DNA of 64,000 bases, taken from NCBI GenBank assembly GCA_019973155.2, contig BPQB01000010.1, positions 248,001 to 312,000 on the forward strand. The letters are read 5' to 3'. Under the pieces are notes generated by a model. It was not told where the DNA came from. It was given only the letters and a program-made list of their open reading frames with translations, and did no database searches. A program made the position numbers and the translations under genes. Each line of letters opens with the position of its first letter. Position 1 is the first letter of the stretch. The stretch comes from Phanerochaete sordida. Lineage: Eukaryota > Basidiomycota > Agaricomycetes > Polyporales > Phanerochaetaceae. This document shows, in pieces, positions 46,601 to 58,611 of the stretch.

Positions 46601-49273
46601 TGTTGGGCGAAGGATGCAGGAGAGTGTCTGCCATGCTCCATGCTCTGAGTATAGGACGAGCCGGACTCGAACTTCGTGTGAGGCTCAGGCGGGGAAGTGG
46701 GCTGCCTCGGAGGAGTGAACGACGTGAGCTTGGAATCGGGACGGGACGACGGGCCAGCCATGAAAGAGTCATCGCTTTGCCGCTTGCGAGGCTCGAATTG
46801 CGAGCTGGTTGCCGGAGGACTGGCTATAGGAGGGCTGGACATCGTAGGACTGCTGACAACTGCTTCCCCAAAGAACGAGTTCGCAGGCTTGCTGTCCTCT
46901 TGAGCGCGCTCAGGCGACACGTTCGTTTGCCCATTATATTGCCCGCTCGACTGTGCAGTCGCGCCCTCACCAGAGCCCGAGCGGCTGTTACGAGGGTCGC
47001 TCCTCTCCGTGATAGGTGTGAGCGAACGGGGCATCCGAGGCGGGATATCCGGTAGGTCGTGTTCCCGAGCTATCTCGAACTGAAGAGGTGGCAGCTGCAT
47101 GGGCCCACCGGATCCGGAAGCCTGTTGAGAGCCACTCGCGAAAGGTTGTTGCTGGTCTTCACTCCTACGTCCAGTAGAACTCATGCCCTCCATTTTGTTG
47201 TCTTCCATGAGCGTGATGTCTGGAAGGGGAGGCAGCGTGGGTGCGCCTTTGCCGGGAGACTGAGACTGTTCGGGGCTACCGCGCATACGATCCCAAAGAA
47301 TATGCTGCAGCTGCGACCGAGTCGAGGAGGTCCTGTCATCTCGCGGGTCAAGATTTTCCGCAAGTTCACGAGGCAAAAACAGATCCTATGGCGATGTCAG
47401 ACCTCCGAAAGAACACGTATGTCGTGGCACGCTCACATCCTTGCGCGGGCCTATAGGGTACGCGAACATCATCGAATTAGGGTCTCTAGGATCCCAGCTA
47501 TAGGCCCGAGGACGCCCATACAGCTCGAACGCGTCGTGAATACCTGTGTTGGGGCGTTAGCCACAGTGAAGCCTACGCAAGAATGAAACGCCACAAACCA
47601 ATCAGCCACCTGAGCATCTCCGAGCCTCGCATGCCGCCGCCTTCAATTTCTGGCATGATTAGGAGCCAGCCCTCTCTGTTACGCATACCAACGGCAAGCT
47701 CTTCGTCGCCAAGCGTGCCCTCAATCTTGAAGAGCGTGCTCCGACTTATCAATTCCGGCCGCTCGGGATACACAGCGAACGCCTGGATGACGTCGCGCAC
47801 TGTCAGGAGGGCCTTCTTCTTGTCCTTAGGCTTGTTCGACGCGTACAGCTGCAGCATCGGGCGCAGGGGCGCGGCACCCCGCGTCGGGCTCTGGTCTCGG
47901 GACCAGAACGACGAGATACGTTTCTTGCGAAGAACGCTCGGTGTAGGAGAGTTCGGGTCGGGCGCGGGCGCAGGGGCTTCGTTGTTGTGCGCGCCCGCTG
48001 AGATGACCATCCAGAGGAGCTTCCAGTCGGTCTGACCCGCGACACGGATGCGCACCCAGCCCTCCATCCGGCCGTCACGGAGGGGCGTAGGCGTTTCTCG
48101 GCCTATGACGCAGCTGTCAGCTACGCGGCCATCTGCCCGTTGCCCAGGTTGGCACTTACCGTCGTTGAGCGTGATTCTGATCAAGTGGGCGCTGTAGATC
48201 TCCTCCAGTCGGGATTTCTCCCAGGCTGCGAGACGCAGCGCCGCCGTCCATGCGAGAAGTGCCTGCGTCGACGGGCATGCGAAGAGCAGCAGGTTGGAGC
48301 CTGCGGTGTTCACAGTCAACACGTTCGTGTACTTCTGCGCGGCTGAGGTGGGCGTGGCGGGAATGGTAACGGAGCCGAGTACATGTATGAACTGGGGAAG
48401 CTCATGCTTCAACGGCCGAGTTACAGCATCAAAAACCAAGGCACTCACTGCGTCTGTAATGTTCACGTAACTCGGGGGAACCTGTCTGCCCTGTTTGCTA
48501 GCTTCCTCAATCTCCTTCATATCCCACAAACTGAGAGTGGTGCCTCCGAGCTGACCCCAGACCTCGCGCCATCCCTCGTCTTTGGTTGGCCTCTGACCGT
48601 CTGGCTGACGCTCGACACGACGAATGAGGGGCCCGGAGTAATAAACCTTCTTCGTATGAGCCGCGGTGAGGTTCACAATGGACTTTATCTCGGGGTGGAG
48701 CGCGGGAGGCTGGGTCGTCTGCGGCGAACCGATCGTCGACGCCCGCATAGGCGTGCCTGGGTTGTTCATGGGTTGGCTGGGGGTCTGGGGACGTTCTCCG
48801 TTCCCCGGAGACGCGGGGGTGCGGGGTGTGATAGGCCCTCTGGAGGTCGCAGACGGCGGGGGCTGCGCCGCGCCGTTTCGCAGCTCTCCCAGCTCGCCGG
48901 CGGACTGCGGCAACGAGGCGGTCGAGGGCGTCGGCTGGTGGCTCTTGGAGCCCTTGAAAAATGAGAACGCAGAGTGCGTGCGCGCGTGGGTGTGTTGCGC
49001 GCCGTGCGCGGGCGGCGGGGGGTCTTGCACGGTCCTGCTGTTGGCCCTGAACATGGCTGGCTGCTGTTGAGCGACCGAGGGCGCAGCTTGAGCGGGCTGG
49101 CCGTTCTGCGGTGGGAAGGGGTGCGGTCCTTGATGCTCGTGCTGTTGTTGCTGCTGTAGCCGCTGCTGCTGCTCTTGCTCCTGCTGCCGCAAAAGGTGAA
49201 GCTGGGAAGGAGAGATAAAGCCCGAGTTCCTGTGGTCCCACCGTGGGCTGCTGCTCGGGGAGATCGATGCCAT
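43663..49273 (-). CDS. PH-domain protein of the Caf120/Skg3 family
   Basis: The first exon starts MASISPSSSPRWDHR at 49273. A Gln-rich and proline-rich N-terminus is followed by the PH region: KKVYYSGPLIRRVERQPDG, GWREVWGQLGGTTLSLWDM, VNITDAVSALVFDA and WTAALRLAAWEKSRLEEIY. A second conserved block includes GWVRIRVAGQTDWKLLWMV and TLFKIEGTLGDEELAVGM, then DAFELYGRPRAYSWDPRDP and MMFAYPIGPRKD, which are diagnostic for the family. A single exon of about 3.7 kb then encodes a long disordered tail with acidic runs and a Met/Gly-rich end (MGMGMGMGMGAMGGMAGM). Yeast Caf120 is tied to CCR4-NOT and Skg3 to the bud neck; the role here is inferred from homology. The tail is far longer than the folded part. 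Confidence 0.85.
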
Positions 49274-49637
49274 AACAGAAGGGGCACGAAAGGTCCCGGT
49301 CAAGAGAAGGTGGTCAAAGTCATAGATGAGTTCACGTCCATGACGGAATAGGCAGCTTTGATGCTCGTTGATCACAAGCGGGCGCGCTCTCGTCTCAGGA
49401 GGTTGTTCGGAAAATAGGGGACCAACACCTCCCCGAAGCCTTCCAGATCACATTACAGACCGTAGCAGACCGTCCGGTAGATTACATTCGCCTCCAACGC
49501 GACCCAGACAACGCCGGTCGACGTCGAGGCGTGCACACATTTCCCGTCTACACCAGCTCTGGACCACGCGCGTCATCGCGCGCGCCATGTGCACAGCCGA
49601 TGCCTGATACAGCTTTCCACAGCTTTCGCTCCGCTCT
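49274..49637. other. Short intergenic region
   Basis: This is the promoter side of the PH-domain gene and the 3' side of the reductase gene. No gene is supported. Confidence 0.4.
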
Positions 49638-51093
49638 CTACAGCTTCGCCAGAGGCCTGTGGTCTGCGACCTTCACGACCCTGGAGGCTCTGTGAGCGTG
49701 GCGCGCTGTGAAACTAGCCATGAATACTTACAGCTTGCCAATGTTGCCTCCCGAGAAGAGCAGCGGTAATGCCTCGGGACATTTCTCAATGCCTTCGACA
49801 ACATGGAACTGTCGCTTGAGTGATCCTTCTTGAATCATCTTAGACAGCTCCTGTCGCGCTTTGGAGAACTGTGACGCGTAGTCAAGGCTGGGATCATATG
49901 AGCGTGAGACTTGGGTGCAATAGAGCATCGCTTACACCAGGAAGCCTTCTAGGCGAGCTCTCTGCGAGATGAGGTTCAGATACGTAGTCAGACCCTTGGG
50001 TTTTGAGTCTGCTGCCCGTGAATGCCAGAAACCATGACGCCGAGCGAAATAAACGCACTGTAGTCTGAGATCGCTCCTATGTAGAGCAGTCAGATACTAT
50101 TGAATTCGAGAGACAGGACGAGGACCTACCGCACAACGCGACGCGAGCACCCTTGTTCAAACGCGCCAGGGCCAGATTGAGGATATCGCCTCCTACGTTG
50201 TCGAAGAAGACGTCCAAGTACCCCACGGATTTGATGAAGTCCTCGCGGAAGGTCGGGCTCTTATAGTTGATGGCCTTGTCAACACCGAGCTCCGTTTCGA
50301 GCCAGTCGCATTTCTCCTTCGAGCCAGCGATGGCTATGACCTTCGCGCCGGCCCTCTTGCCCAACTGGCAGGCGATAGAGCCTGTCGCGCCTGCGGCACC
50401 AGAGACAACTAGTGTCTCGCCGGCTTTGATCTTGCCGACGTCGAAGAGACCCTATCCACGCCTGTGGGTCAGGCATGGCCAGATACGCCAGTGCAGCGCC
50501 ACTCACAAAATACGCAGTAAGCCCTGGAAGAGTCTTGGTCAGTTACTACATGCATACACACAATTCCTGTACTTACCAGTCATTCCAATGGGACCCATCT
50601 CATCAATCAGCTCGCATCCCTGGGGAACGCTAGGTAAAATATTAGGGGTCATTCTCAGTGCATCAGCCCGATATGTATGTGGCACGCACTCGACTCTCCG
50701 CACAGTCTTATGGCCATGCACGCCATATTCTCTCCAGCCTGCACACATGATTCAGCGATGCGTCGCAGGCCACACAGCGCAGCGCCACAAACCGAGCATG
50801 CCGTCCACGATGTCCCCCACCTTGTGCCTGCTGCCAGGGCCCGCATCGACGACGACGCCGAGGCCGGTGCCACGCATGACGTCGCCAACCTGGACAGGCT
50901 CCATGTAGTTCCTGCCCGGGTTGAGCCACATGCGCTGCGTGGGGTCGAGCGAGAGGTAGAGCGTCTTCACGAGCACCTCCTCCGCGGCCGGCCGCAGGTC
51001 GAACGGCACGCGCTCGACGCGGAACGTGCGCGGCGTGAGCTCGCCCGTGGGCCGCTCCTGGAAGATGATGCGCGTGTATGTCGCCGGGGGCAT
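49638..51093 (-). CDS. MDR-family NADP-dependent oxidoreductase (alkenal/prostaglandin reductase type)
   Basis: The start MPPATYTRIIFQERPTGEL leads into the conserved LVKTLYLSLDPTQRMWLN and GDVMRGTGLGVVVDAG. The Rossmann fold shows TLVVSGAAGATGSIACQLG, AKVIAIAGSKEKCDWL and VGYLDVFFDNVGGDILNLAL. Later exons give QFSKARQELSKMIQEG and FSGGNIGKL; the last intron (donor GTAAGT after GGCAAGCT) joins to VVKVADHRPLAKL with the stop at 49638. The zinc ligands of alcohol dehydrogenases are absent, which places it with zinc-independent leukotriene B4 dehydrogenase-like enzymes that reduce alpha,beta-unsaturated carbonyls. It is cytosolic by prediction; the natural substrate is unknown. Confidence 0.9.
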
Positions 51094-51807
51094 GGTGTCT
51101 CTTGTGAAAGACGTGTGCGCGAGAGAGTATATGTACGCGGCTCCGGCTCCGGCGTCGACGCGCCCGAGGCGTGATTGAATTTTGTCCTGTTTTCACGGCG
51201 CAGGGAAACACGTCTCGGTGCCACACCTCGCCCGACGAAAAACACGAAGGCGACCGTGTGGGCGTAGAGGGCGTGGGCGTTCGCGCGCCATGTCAGCAAC
51301 GTAATCGAGATGTGGATCCCACGGGACCCTCATCCGACTCGTCCGGGACGGCCTGCCAGAGCACTCGTCCATGGTAGGATCGCTATCTCGGCAGAGGCCT
51401 CACTGCAGATTATGTTCGGAGCACATTCGCTCAGGATGGCACCCATAGGCGATGCTGAGGCGGGTACAGGCAAGATATAGGTTTATTGAACAAGTGCGTA
51501 TCTATCGAGTACAACCAGTCGTCGCGGTCCGATCCAAGCCGCAGTGCGACGAAGTACAGGAGACATCCCAACAACCGACTAGCAGCCGTACCAAGCAGTG
51601 AAACTAAGTAATAGCATCAAAATAAGCCCAAGGCCCGCGACGGCAATTCCAGACCTTCAAGGTTCCACGTGTTGACCAGCAGAGAGCAATATATAAAGCA
51701 ATAAAAAGCAGCATCCGACAAGCCTGATGCGCGCGACACGTAAAAAGCGGTATAAGGGGTATCATCGGGCGACGGTCGTTACGGGACGGTCGTGATGGGG
51801 TGGTCGA
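51094..51807. other. Intergenic, nothing recognised
   Basis: This holds the reductase promoter and the 3' flank of the GPI-anchored protein gene. No gene, tRNA or clear repeat was seen. Confidence 0.45.
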
Positions 51808-52672
51808 TTACATGGAAAGGAAGAAGGCGGCAACGGCGCCAAGAGCAACGACGGAGCCGCCGATCTTGTGCATGGTGGAAGCACCGCTGCTGTTGGGGAG
51901 GACACCGGCGTTGGCAGCACCGATGGGAACGGCAGCGCCGTCGGTTGAAGAGGAGTCGGCCGCGGAGTCGGTGGGGGACGCGCCCGCGTTAGCAGCAGGC
52001 GTGTTGGCGTCAGGAGCCACAGTCAGGCTATAGGACTGCGTGAGCAGCGAGCCAATCTGAGGGATAGGGAGCACATACGTGGTCGCGGGGGTAGGCTCAG
52101 CATCTGCGGGCGATACAGACGAGGAGGGAGCGGCAGAGGAAGCGGCAGACGAGGCAGCCGCGAGACACGAGCTGTCGTCGTTGCCGCCAACAGTGATCTG
52201 AAATGTCAAATATGAATGAGATGCAGACGGTTGTGGTCGCGAAGCATGCGTACAATTCCACTCCACGCCTCGTCCTCGTTGGCGTCCTGGAGGGAGAGCA
52301 TGACCTGGGTGCCAGCAGCGATGCCGACGTTCCAAGTGATAGACTGTCCCTGGTGGTCGCCGAGGTCGACGCTAGATGAAATTCTCAGCGTCGCGCTGGC
52401 TGGCGATCTCTGACTCGGACACGTACAGAACCTGGTCGCAGGGGGCGTCGCTGGGGACGACGATGAGGTTGAAGGGGGCCTTGCCGCCGCTCCAAGTGAC
52501 GTGCACATCCTGGCACTGTTGTCCAAGCTCAGCAAAGCGCGTCTGGATGGCCACAAAGCGCACGTACCTGGGTCATGACGGGAGTGTCAATAGCGAACGC
52601 ATCCTGGGCGCTGGCGCCACGGATGGCGAGGGCCGAGAGGAGGGCAGCAGCAGAAACGAGTGTGGTGAACAT
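51808..52672 (-). CDS. GPI-anchored Kre9/Knh1-like cell-surface protein
   Basis: A signal peptide (MFTTLVSAAALLSALAIRGASA) precedes a beta-sandwich-like region with CQDVHVTWSGGKAPFNLIVV, VLYVSESEIAS and ITWNVGIAAGTQVMLSLQD, matching the Kre9/Knh1 family (Ser-Thr-rich GPI-anchored membrane family). A Cys near GGNDDSSCLAAASSAASS follows, then a long Ser/Ala/Thr/Pro-rich stalk and a hydrophobic C-terminus (GGSVVALGAVAAFFLSM) that fits GPI attachment near NSSGAS. Such proteins sit at the plasma membrane or cell wall; the molecular role is not defined. Introns interrupt the conserved half. The gene is divergent from the Rad2 gene. Confidence 0.82.
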
Positions 52673-53253
52673 ATCGGTGGTAGCTGTACAAAGAATGACT
52701 GGAGAGCAGAAAAGCTCGACGGTTCAAGCCCAAGACGGAGGAGGTGAAGGGGAGGAAGGCAAACGAGATGTGGTTGCGACGAGGGAAAAAGACGGCACGC
52801 GCTCCCCCGCCCAACACCCTGGTTGCGCCAAGCCGGCGTCTGATCCGGCCAGCGACAATCTAATATAATAAAACACCCCGGACAGGCGTCTAATTGTCTC
52901 GAGACAAACGCGCGTCGTGATTGGCCAGCGGGGCGCCGCCTAGCCGCCGAAGGCGGCGGGCGGCGCACCGTCTCTCTCTCTCTCTCTCAATTCTCTTCTC
53001 ACACTGTCCATGACCTCTCTTCCCCGTGCGTAGCACGGGTCACCCTTCCGTTGTTTCTAAATCGGGACAGGTACGCGTTGTTCAACTCCGCCACCGCGCT
53101 AAGGAGCTTGCTGATACGATTGGCGCGCAAGGCGTCACAGCGCCGGCCCCGACAGCTCGCGCGTCTGCACCTTGACCTCCTCGTCCATGTCACGAATAGA
53201 ATGAGTCGTCTTGCAGCCCAGAACATACGCTTGACACATAGCATACCGCAAGA
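52673..53253. other. Divergent promoter with a TC microsatellite
   Basis: This lies between the GPI-protein and Rad2 genes. It contains a GC-rich GCCGCC/GGCGGC inverted pair near 52936-52964 and a (TC)9 run at 52971-52988. No gene is supported. Confidence 0.45.
52971..52988 (+). repeat. (TC)9 microsatellite
   Basis: Nine uninterrupted TC units lie about 270 nt upstream of the Rad2 start. A pyrimidine tract in a fungal promoter or leader is common. Confidence 0.85.
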
Positions 53254-56200
53254 ATGGGTGTCAAGTCGCTCTGGAGCCTCCTCGACCCAGTTGGGCGACC
53301 CGTCCTGTGAGTAGTATTGTTCATCAATCATGACCCCACGCTGAACCTGCACAGGCTGGAGACCATGGAGGGTAAGGCCATGGCCATAGACTCGAGCATC
53401 TGGATATACCAGTTCCAAGCCACGATGCGCGACAAAGAAGGCCGCGGCTTGGTCAACGCTCACGTACTTGGCTTCCTGCGGCGCATCAGCAAGCTGCTGT
53501 TTTACGGAATCAAGCCCGTCTTTGTGTTTGACGGCGGTGCACCTGCTCTCAAGCGAACAACCATCGTACGTGATATACAGGTCCTGTTGAAGCGACACCT
53601 AACCCTCGAGTAGTCTGAGAGAAAGAGCAAGAAGAGTGGAGCCGCCGCGAGCCATGCAAAGGTCGCTGAACGGCTGCTCGCAGCGCACATGCGAAGAGAG
53701 GCCGTGAGCCATGCACAAAAGTGTGTATGCCCCATGCTTGTGTTCTACACAGGTGCTTATTCTGCTATAGGGCTCAAGGGTCAAAAGACAAGCCTGGTGG
53801 TCCAGTTGTTCTAGACGAGAATACTGTATACCTCGAAGATCTAGAGAACCCTCAGTCTGCCCCACCCCGGACGCCTGCTAAGCAGACTTCCAAGACGTCC
53901 GAAGAGACTCCACCGTCATCGAAAAAGAAGAACCGCTGGCATGATCATGACCCATACAAGCTGCCAGACGTCGACCTCGACGAGCGAATCGCAAACGCGA
54001 CCCGCTCGGTCGCACCAGATCCTAGGCTGGCGACCGAGGAAGAGCTGCGCTCCTTCATCGATGAGATGCGTCCAGAGGACTTTGACGTTTCGTCGCCTGC
54101 ATTCCGCGAACTACCCACGGAGGTGCAGTACGAAATTATCGGTGACTTGCGCCTCAAGTCTCGCCAGACGTCGTATAAGCGACTGCAGAACATGCTCAAG
54201 AAGGCGAAGACGCCGATGGACTTTTCGAAAGAGCAGATCAAGAACTTGAAGCAGCGCAACTCCCTGACACAACAGCTGCTCGTAACGACGGACAGTATCG
54301 GAAAGGCGCACGTCGAGATACCCATCCGCATCGCTAGCGAGCGGAATAAGCAGTACATTCTGATCAAGAATGAGGGTGAAGGTGGTGGTTGGATCCTCGG
54401 CGTGCGAGACGAGGGTACTCGGGCGAAGCCCATTGAGATTGACCAAGATGAACCCCCTACCCCTGTGCCTAAGTCCGAGGCTAGGCCTACCCAAGCACCT
54501 GTCGACGACGGGGATGACAGCGACATGGACATGGAAGAGGTCCCAATGTACGCAACCATTTTTTAAGTTGACTCTAACGTGGCCTGACTGTGCTGTAGCT
54601 CGAGCAGTGTCGAGGCCACCGTAGACCCCGACTTGCGGGAATATCGTCGCAGACAAGCTCTATCTGCTCTGTCGAAGCGCTACTCGCCGAAGAAGCTCGC
54701 GCCGCTGACCACCAAGCCTCCGCGTAAAAGCAAGCCGCTCTTCGCTCCTGAGGACGGCGAGGTTGAGGAGGTACAGGACGACGATGAGATCGATCCTGAA
54801 CTCTTCAGCGCCATCCAAGAATCGCTGGATGACGAAGAGGCCCGCGATCTGCAGAGAGCCATCGAAGCGTCAAGGGCGGATCCTGCGCATGCACGACAGT
54901 CCTACGATGTCTCAGGGTCGAATGTCGGTGCCTCCAGCTCGCGCTCGACGTTGGACAGCGCGGTGCCGCAAAACCCAAAGGCCAACGCGCACGACCTCCG
55001 GCTGCTCGAAGAGATGCGTGAATCCGACGAAGACTTGTACACGTCGCCGACGCGCCTCGAGACTGCCTTGTCTATCGCGAATGCAGGGCCAAAGAAGCCG
55101 TCGCCGCAGCAGCGGAAGACTTCGAACCAGCCGCCCCCGCAAGATTTTGGCGACTTTGGGACGCCAACGTTGCTATTGGCAGACGAGCCGCAGGCACAGC
55201 CCAAGTCCGTGCCCGCGGTAGCGGAGATGGCTGATTCTGAGGACGAAGATATGGTGGAGGTCGCTGTGACGGCTTCACCGCCACGACCCCCTTCGACTGC
55301 TTCTATGGCCGTTCGCTCTACTGCTGAAACCCCACCCCGAAGAGCCTTACGAGAAACACCTGTCGCAGAGCCAAGTCACGTAACTGAGCTGCTGTCCAGC
55401 GATGAGGACGAAGAGATGGAGGAAGTTCTTCCGCAGATCTACGACTCGGTTCCCACAGCTAACACCTCATCGGGCGCACCCAGTGCAACGTTCGTGTCGG
55501 AGTCATCCGGGCAAGCAGAAGCTGGCCTATCTCGACTGTCGAGCGCATCCATGGAGCTGGCGGCCCCCACCCCCAGACGTCTAACTGTGGTTGTTGACGA
55601 AAGCAGAAACCAGGTGTACCAGGCTGTGCCACCTGCGCCCGCAGCATCGCCCTCGCCAGACGATGCGTCGTCAGACTCGGACGCAGAGGCCTGGTCGCGT
55701 CCCGCGCCTCCGTCCGTCGTCGCGGCCGCGCAAGCCGAGGAGAAGACCACGGCCGACGAGGACTGGGACGCCGCGCAGGAGATGGACGTGCACGCGGAGG
55801 AGAACGAGTACGCGCAGTTCATTTCGCAGGTCCGCGGGCGCAACCTCGACGACGTGCGCCGGGAGATCGACGACGAGATCTGTGCGCTGAACGAGCAGCG
55901 CAAGGTCGCGATGCGCGACTCGGAGGACATCACGCAGCAGATGATCTCACAGATTATGGTGCGCCACGTTTGTAATGCTTGTATGTGTGGCGGCCCGCTG
56001 ACAACACGGCAGATGATGCTCCGGCTGTTCGGGATTCCGTACATCACCGCGCCGATGGAGGCGGAGGCGCAGTGCGCGGAGCTGCTCGCGCTCGGCCTCG
56101 TCGACGGGATCATCACGGACGACTCGGACGTGTTCCTCTTCGGCGGCGCGCGTGTACTCCGGAACATGTTCAACCAGTCCAAGACTGTCGAGTGTTTCCT

Positions 56201-57367
56201 CCTCGCGGACCTGGAGCGCGAGCTCGGGCTTGACCGCGAGAAGCTTGTGCGCCTCGCATACCTGCTTGGTAGCGACTACACGGAGGGTCTCCCCGGCGTT
56301 GGCCCAGTCGTGGCGATGGAGCTCCTCACGGAATTCCCAGGAGCTGATGGGCTGCACAAGTTTAGGGAGTGGTGGAGGAAAGTTCAGAGCGGTAGAGACA
56401 CGTCTGAAGACAACAAAAGCAAATTCCGGAAACGCTTCGTACGTGGATTTTACTTGCTTGCAGTCTTGGTTCTTAGCCTAATGTTGCGGGTAGAAAAAGC
56501 GATTCAAGGAGCTGTACCTCCCCGAAGACTGGCCGAACCCTGCTGTGGTGAGTGATCAGTGCTGTGCTGCCCCACACGTTGGGCTTACGGTATCTCAGCG
56601 CGATGCATACTATCATCCCACGGTGGACAGCTCAGATGAGCCGTTCAAGTGGGGCCTCCCGGACCTCGATGCTCTCAGACAGTGCGTCGCTGTGTTGCTA
56701 TACAGCTGCCGTAACGGATGTCAATATTTCCATTCGCAGGTTCTTCAACACCGAACTCGGTTGGGCGCAAGAAAAGGTGGATGATGTGTTGTTGCCCATC
56801 ATCCACAAAATGGGCAAACGAAACCAGGTGAGTCCCCAGCGCACCGGGAACCGCGTGGTGAACTGACGGTATTCGCAGGCAGGGAGCACCAATCGGCAAG
56901 GGAACCTTACCTCGTTTTTCGACGTTCCGACTGGAACGGGGGCACCCCGCAAGAGGCAGGCATACGCGAGCAAGCGACTGCAGCAAGTCGTATCGGATTT
57001 TCGAAAGCAGCAGGCGCAGCTGCAAACGTCTTCATCCTCGGGCAATGCGTCGGAAAGCGAGTATGAAGAGGGCGCGGAGGATCGGCCCAAGAAGCGGCGA
57101 AAATCAAGCAAGAAGGCCGACTCTGCTAGGGGAACCTCCACCGCGCGGGGTAAACGAGGAAGAGGGCGTGGTCGAGGAGGCAGCGCGTCTGCGTCGCGGA
57201 AGAAGAGGGTGCAGGAGTCGTCTGGCTCGGAGTCCGTTTCATCTTCAGACGGGGAGCCATTAGCCCAATCTGTTGAACCTGCCGCACAAGCACCGAGACG
57301 TCGCCCGCGGCCGAGACCCGCTTACAAGCAGCCCTCTGAGGCGGACGAGCAGGGCGGCACGGAGTAA
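53254..57367 (+). CDS. RAD2: Rad2/XPG structure-specific endonuclease
   Basis: The ATG at 53254 starts MGVKSLWSLLDPVGRPVL, the XPG N-terminal signature. The N-domain continues LETMEGKAMAIDSSIWIYQF and FYGIKPVFVFDGGAPALKR. A long acidic spacer separates it from the I-domain, as expected for Rad2 rather than Fen1. The I-domain shows EAEAQCAELLALGLVDGI, TDDSDVFLFGG and GSDYTEGLPGVGPVVAMELL, supplying the metal-binding acids. Near the end QGNLTSFF (56897-56920) is a textbook PCNA-interacting peptide. The C-terminus is basic and Ser-rich with nuclear localisation clusters (KKRRKSSKKA) and ends GGTE at 57367. The enzyme makes the 3' incision in nucleotide excision repair with TFIIH. Confidence 0.95.
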
Positions 57368-57528
57368 CCACGTTGCCTACCACGCGACGGGGTACGACGT
57401 CACGCCTAATGGCTAGCTTACCATACCATAATGTAATCCACCCACTGCTTCAGCTTGTGCTTGCGTCCGGACACTCAGTAGAAGACCTTGAATGAATGCA
57501 GTGATATTGAAAGCAGTATCCGATACGA

Positions 57529-58103
57529 TCACTCCTCGTCCTCCAGGCTCTCTGCCCGAGCCTGCAAATGCGTTAGCGATGCCCCAAAGCGCAGTGTAGT
57601 ACCGGAGCAGCGTACCTTGTTCTCCTCAAGTCCACCCAGCTCCTTCTGGAGACCGTCGAAGGGGTACTCGCGTCGGACGGCAGGCATCTCTGGCTGGATG
57701 GCATAGCACAAGAAGCCAATGCCGGTGAATGTTCCGACTGCGAGGATGAAGTTGCGGAGGGCGCGTGAGGGGTCTACCACGGGTGCGTCCGGGCCCCACA
57801 TGGAGAGTATCTCCTCCTGTTCATGCGGCTATACGAGAGCGACGTGTCAAGTTACAGTCACCGGCTAAGCGATAGTGTACGCACAGGCTCGCCAAAGTTG
57901 CGACGCATCTGAGGGTCATCCCAGCCGAAGGGGCTGCGACGCTGCTTTGAGACGTACGGGACTTCTGGATAACCCGCAAGCTGGGGGTCCTTCGAGGGAG
58001 GGAATTCGCTGTACGGAACAGGCGTGGCGTATGTGCGAGCAGCACCGGCTGCTGCCCTGCGTATACCCGCCACAGGGCGAGCAGCTGCGCGAACGGCTTG
58101 CAT
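57529..58103 (-). CDS. Mitochondrial complex I subunit, NDUFB8-like
   Basis: A basic amphipathic mitochondrial presequence (MQAVRAAARPVAGIRRAAAG) is followed by TPVPYSEFPPSKDPQLAGYP and PFGWDDPQMRRNFGEPV. The next exon has EEILSMWGPDAPVVDPSRA and one membrane helix (LRNFILAVGTFTGIGFLCYA), then QPEMPAVRREYPFDGL and KELGGLEENK; the last exon ends ESLEDEE. This layout matches the fungal NDUFB8/ASHI subunit of NADH:ubiquinone oxidoreductase, an accessory subunit of the membrane arm. Two introns are present. Confidence 0.85.
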
Positions 58104-58611
58104 GACGAGCGAGAGGCAGGAATTGTTGCTGGGATTTCAGCGGCGGCGCGAGATGTTGCGCGGGGAAATAATATAAGTGCCGGATATAGGCATAGCCTGG
58201 CGGACGCGACATCCTCCTCCGTCGCGGCTCTTTATCGACCACCGTCGCGAGCTATGCCGCCTTCGCAACGCCAACAACCCATCTTGCCGGGGATTTACTT
58301 GACGTTGCACGTTGCACTTATCGTCACCGAACCGGACCGAAGTCGTCTTGTCGGCGCGCGCTCTTCTGGGACAGGGCGTTGGCGACCGAGGCACTGATCC
58401 TGGCTTTCCGTCAACACGATGCTGCACAATACAAACAGATGGGTCAAAAAAGACCGCCGTTATGACACACCCATACGCCCACCGCGGAACAGCTAACTTC
58501 CTGCTTTCTTAAAGACCCTTCCGTCGCACAGAGCCCGCACAGAATGCAGATCCCGTGCCTTCGCCCTCTCGCCGCACCCACCCTCCTCACCGAGTAGCCA
58601 GCCTCGCCACA
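58104..58611. other. Divergent promoter region
   Basis: This separates the complex I subunit gene from the methyltransferase gene. No gene or repeat is recognised. Confidence 0.45.

Noticed and set aside
49638..49740. Apparent frameshift at the C-terminus of the MDR reductase
   Set aside because: Rereading placed the donor as GTAAGT after GGCAAGCT, which joins in frame to VVKVADH. No frameshift is needed.
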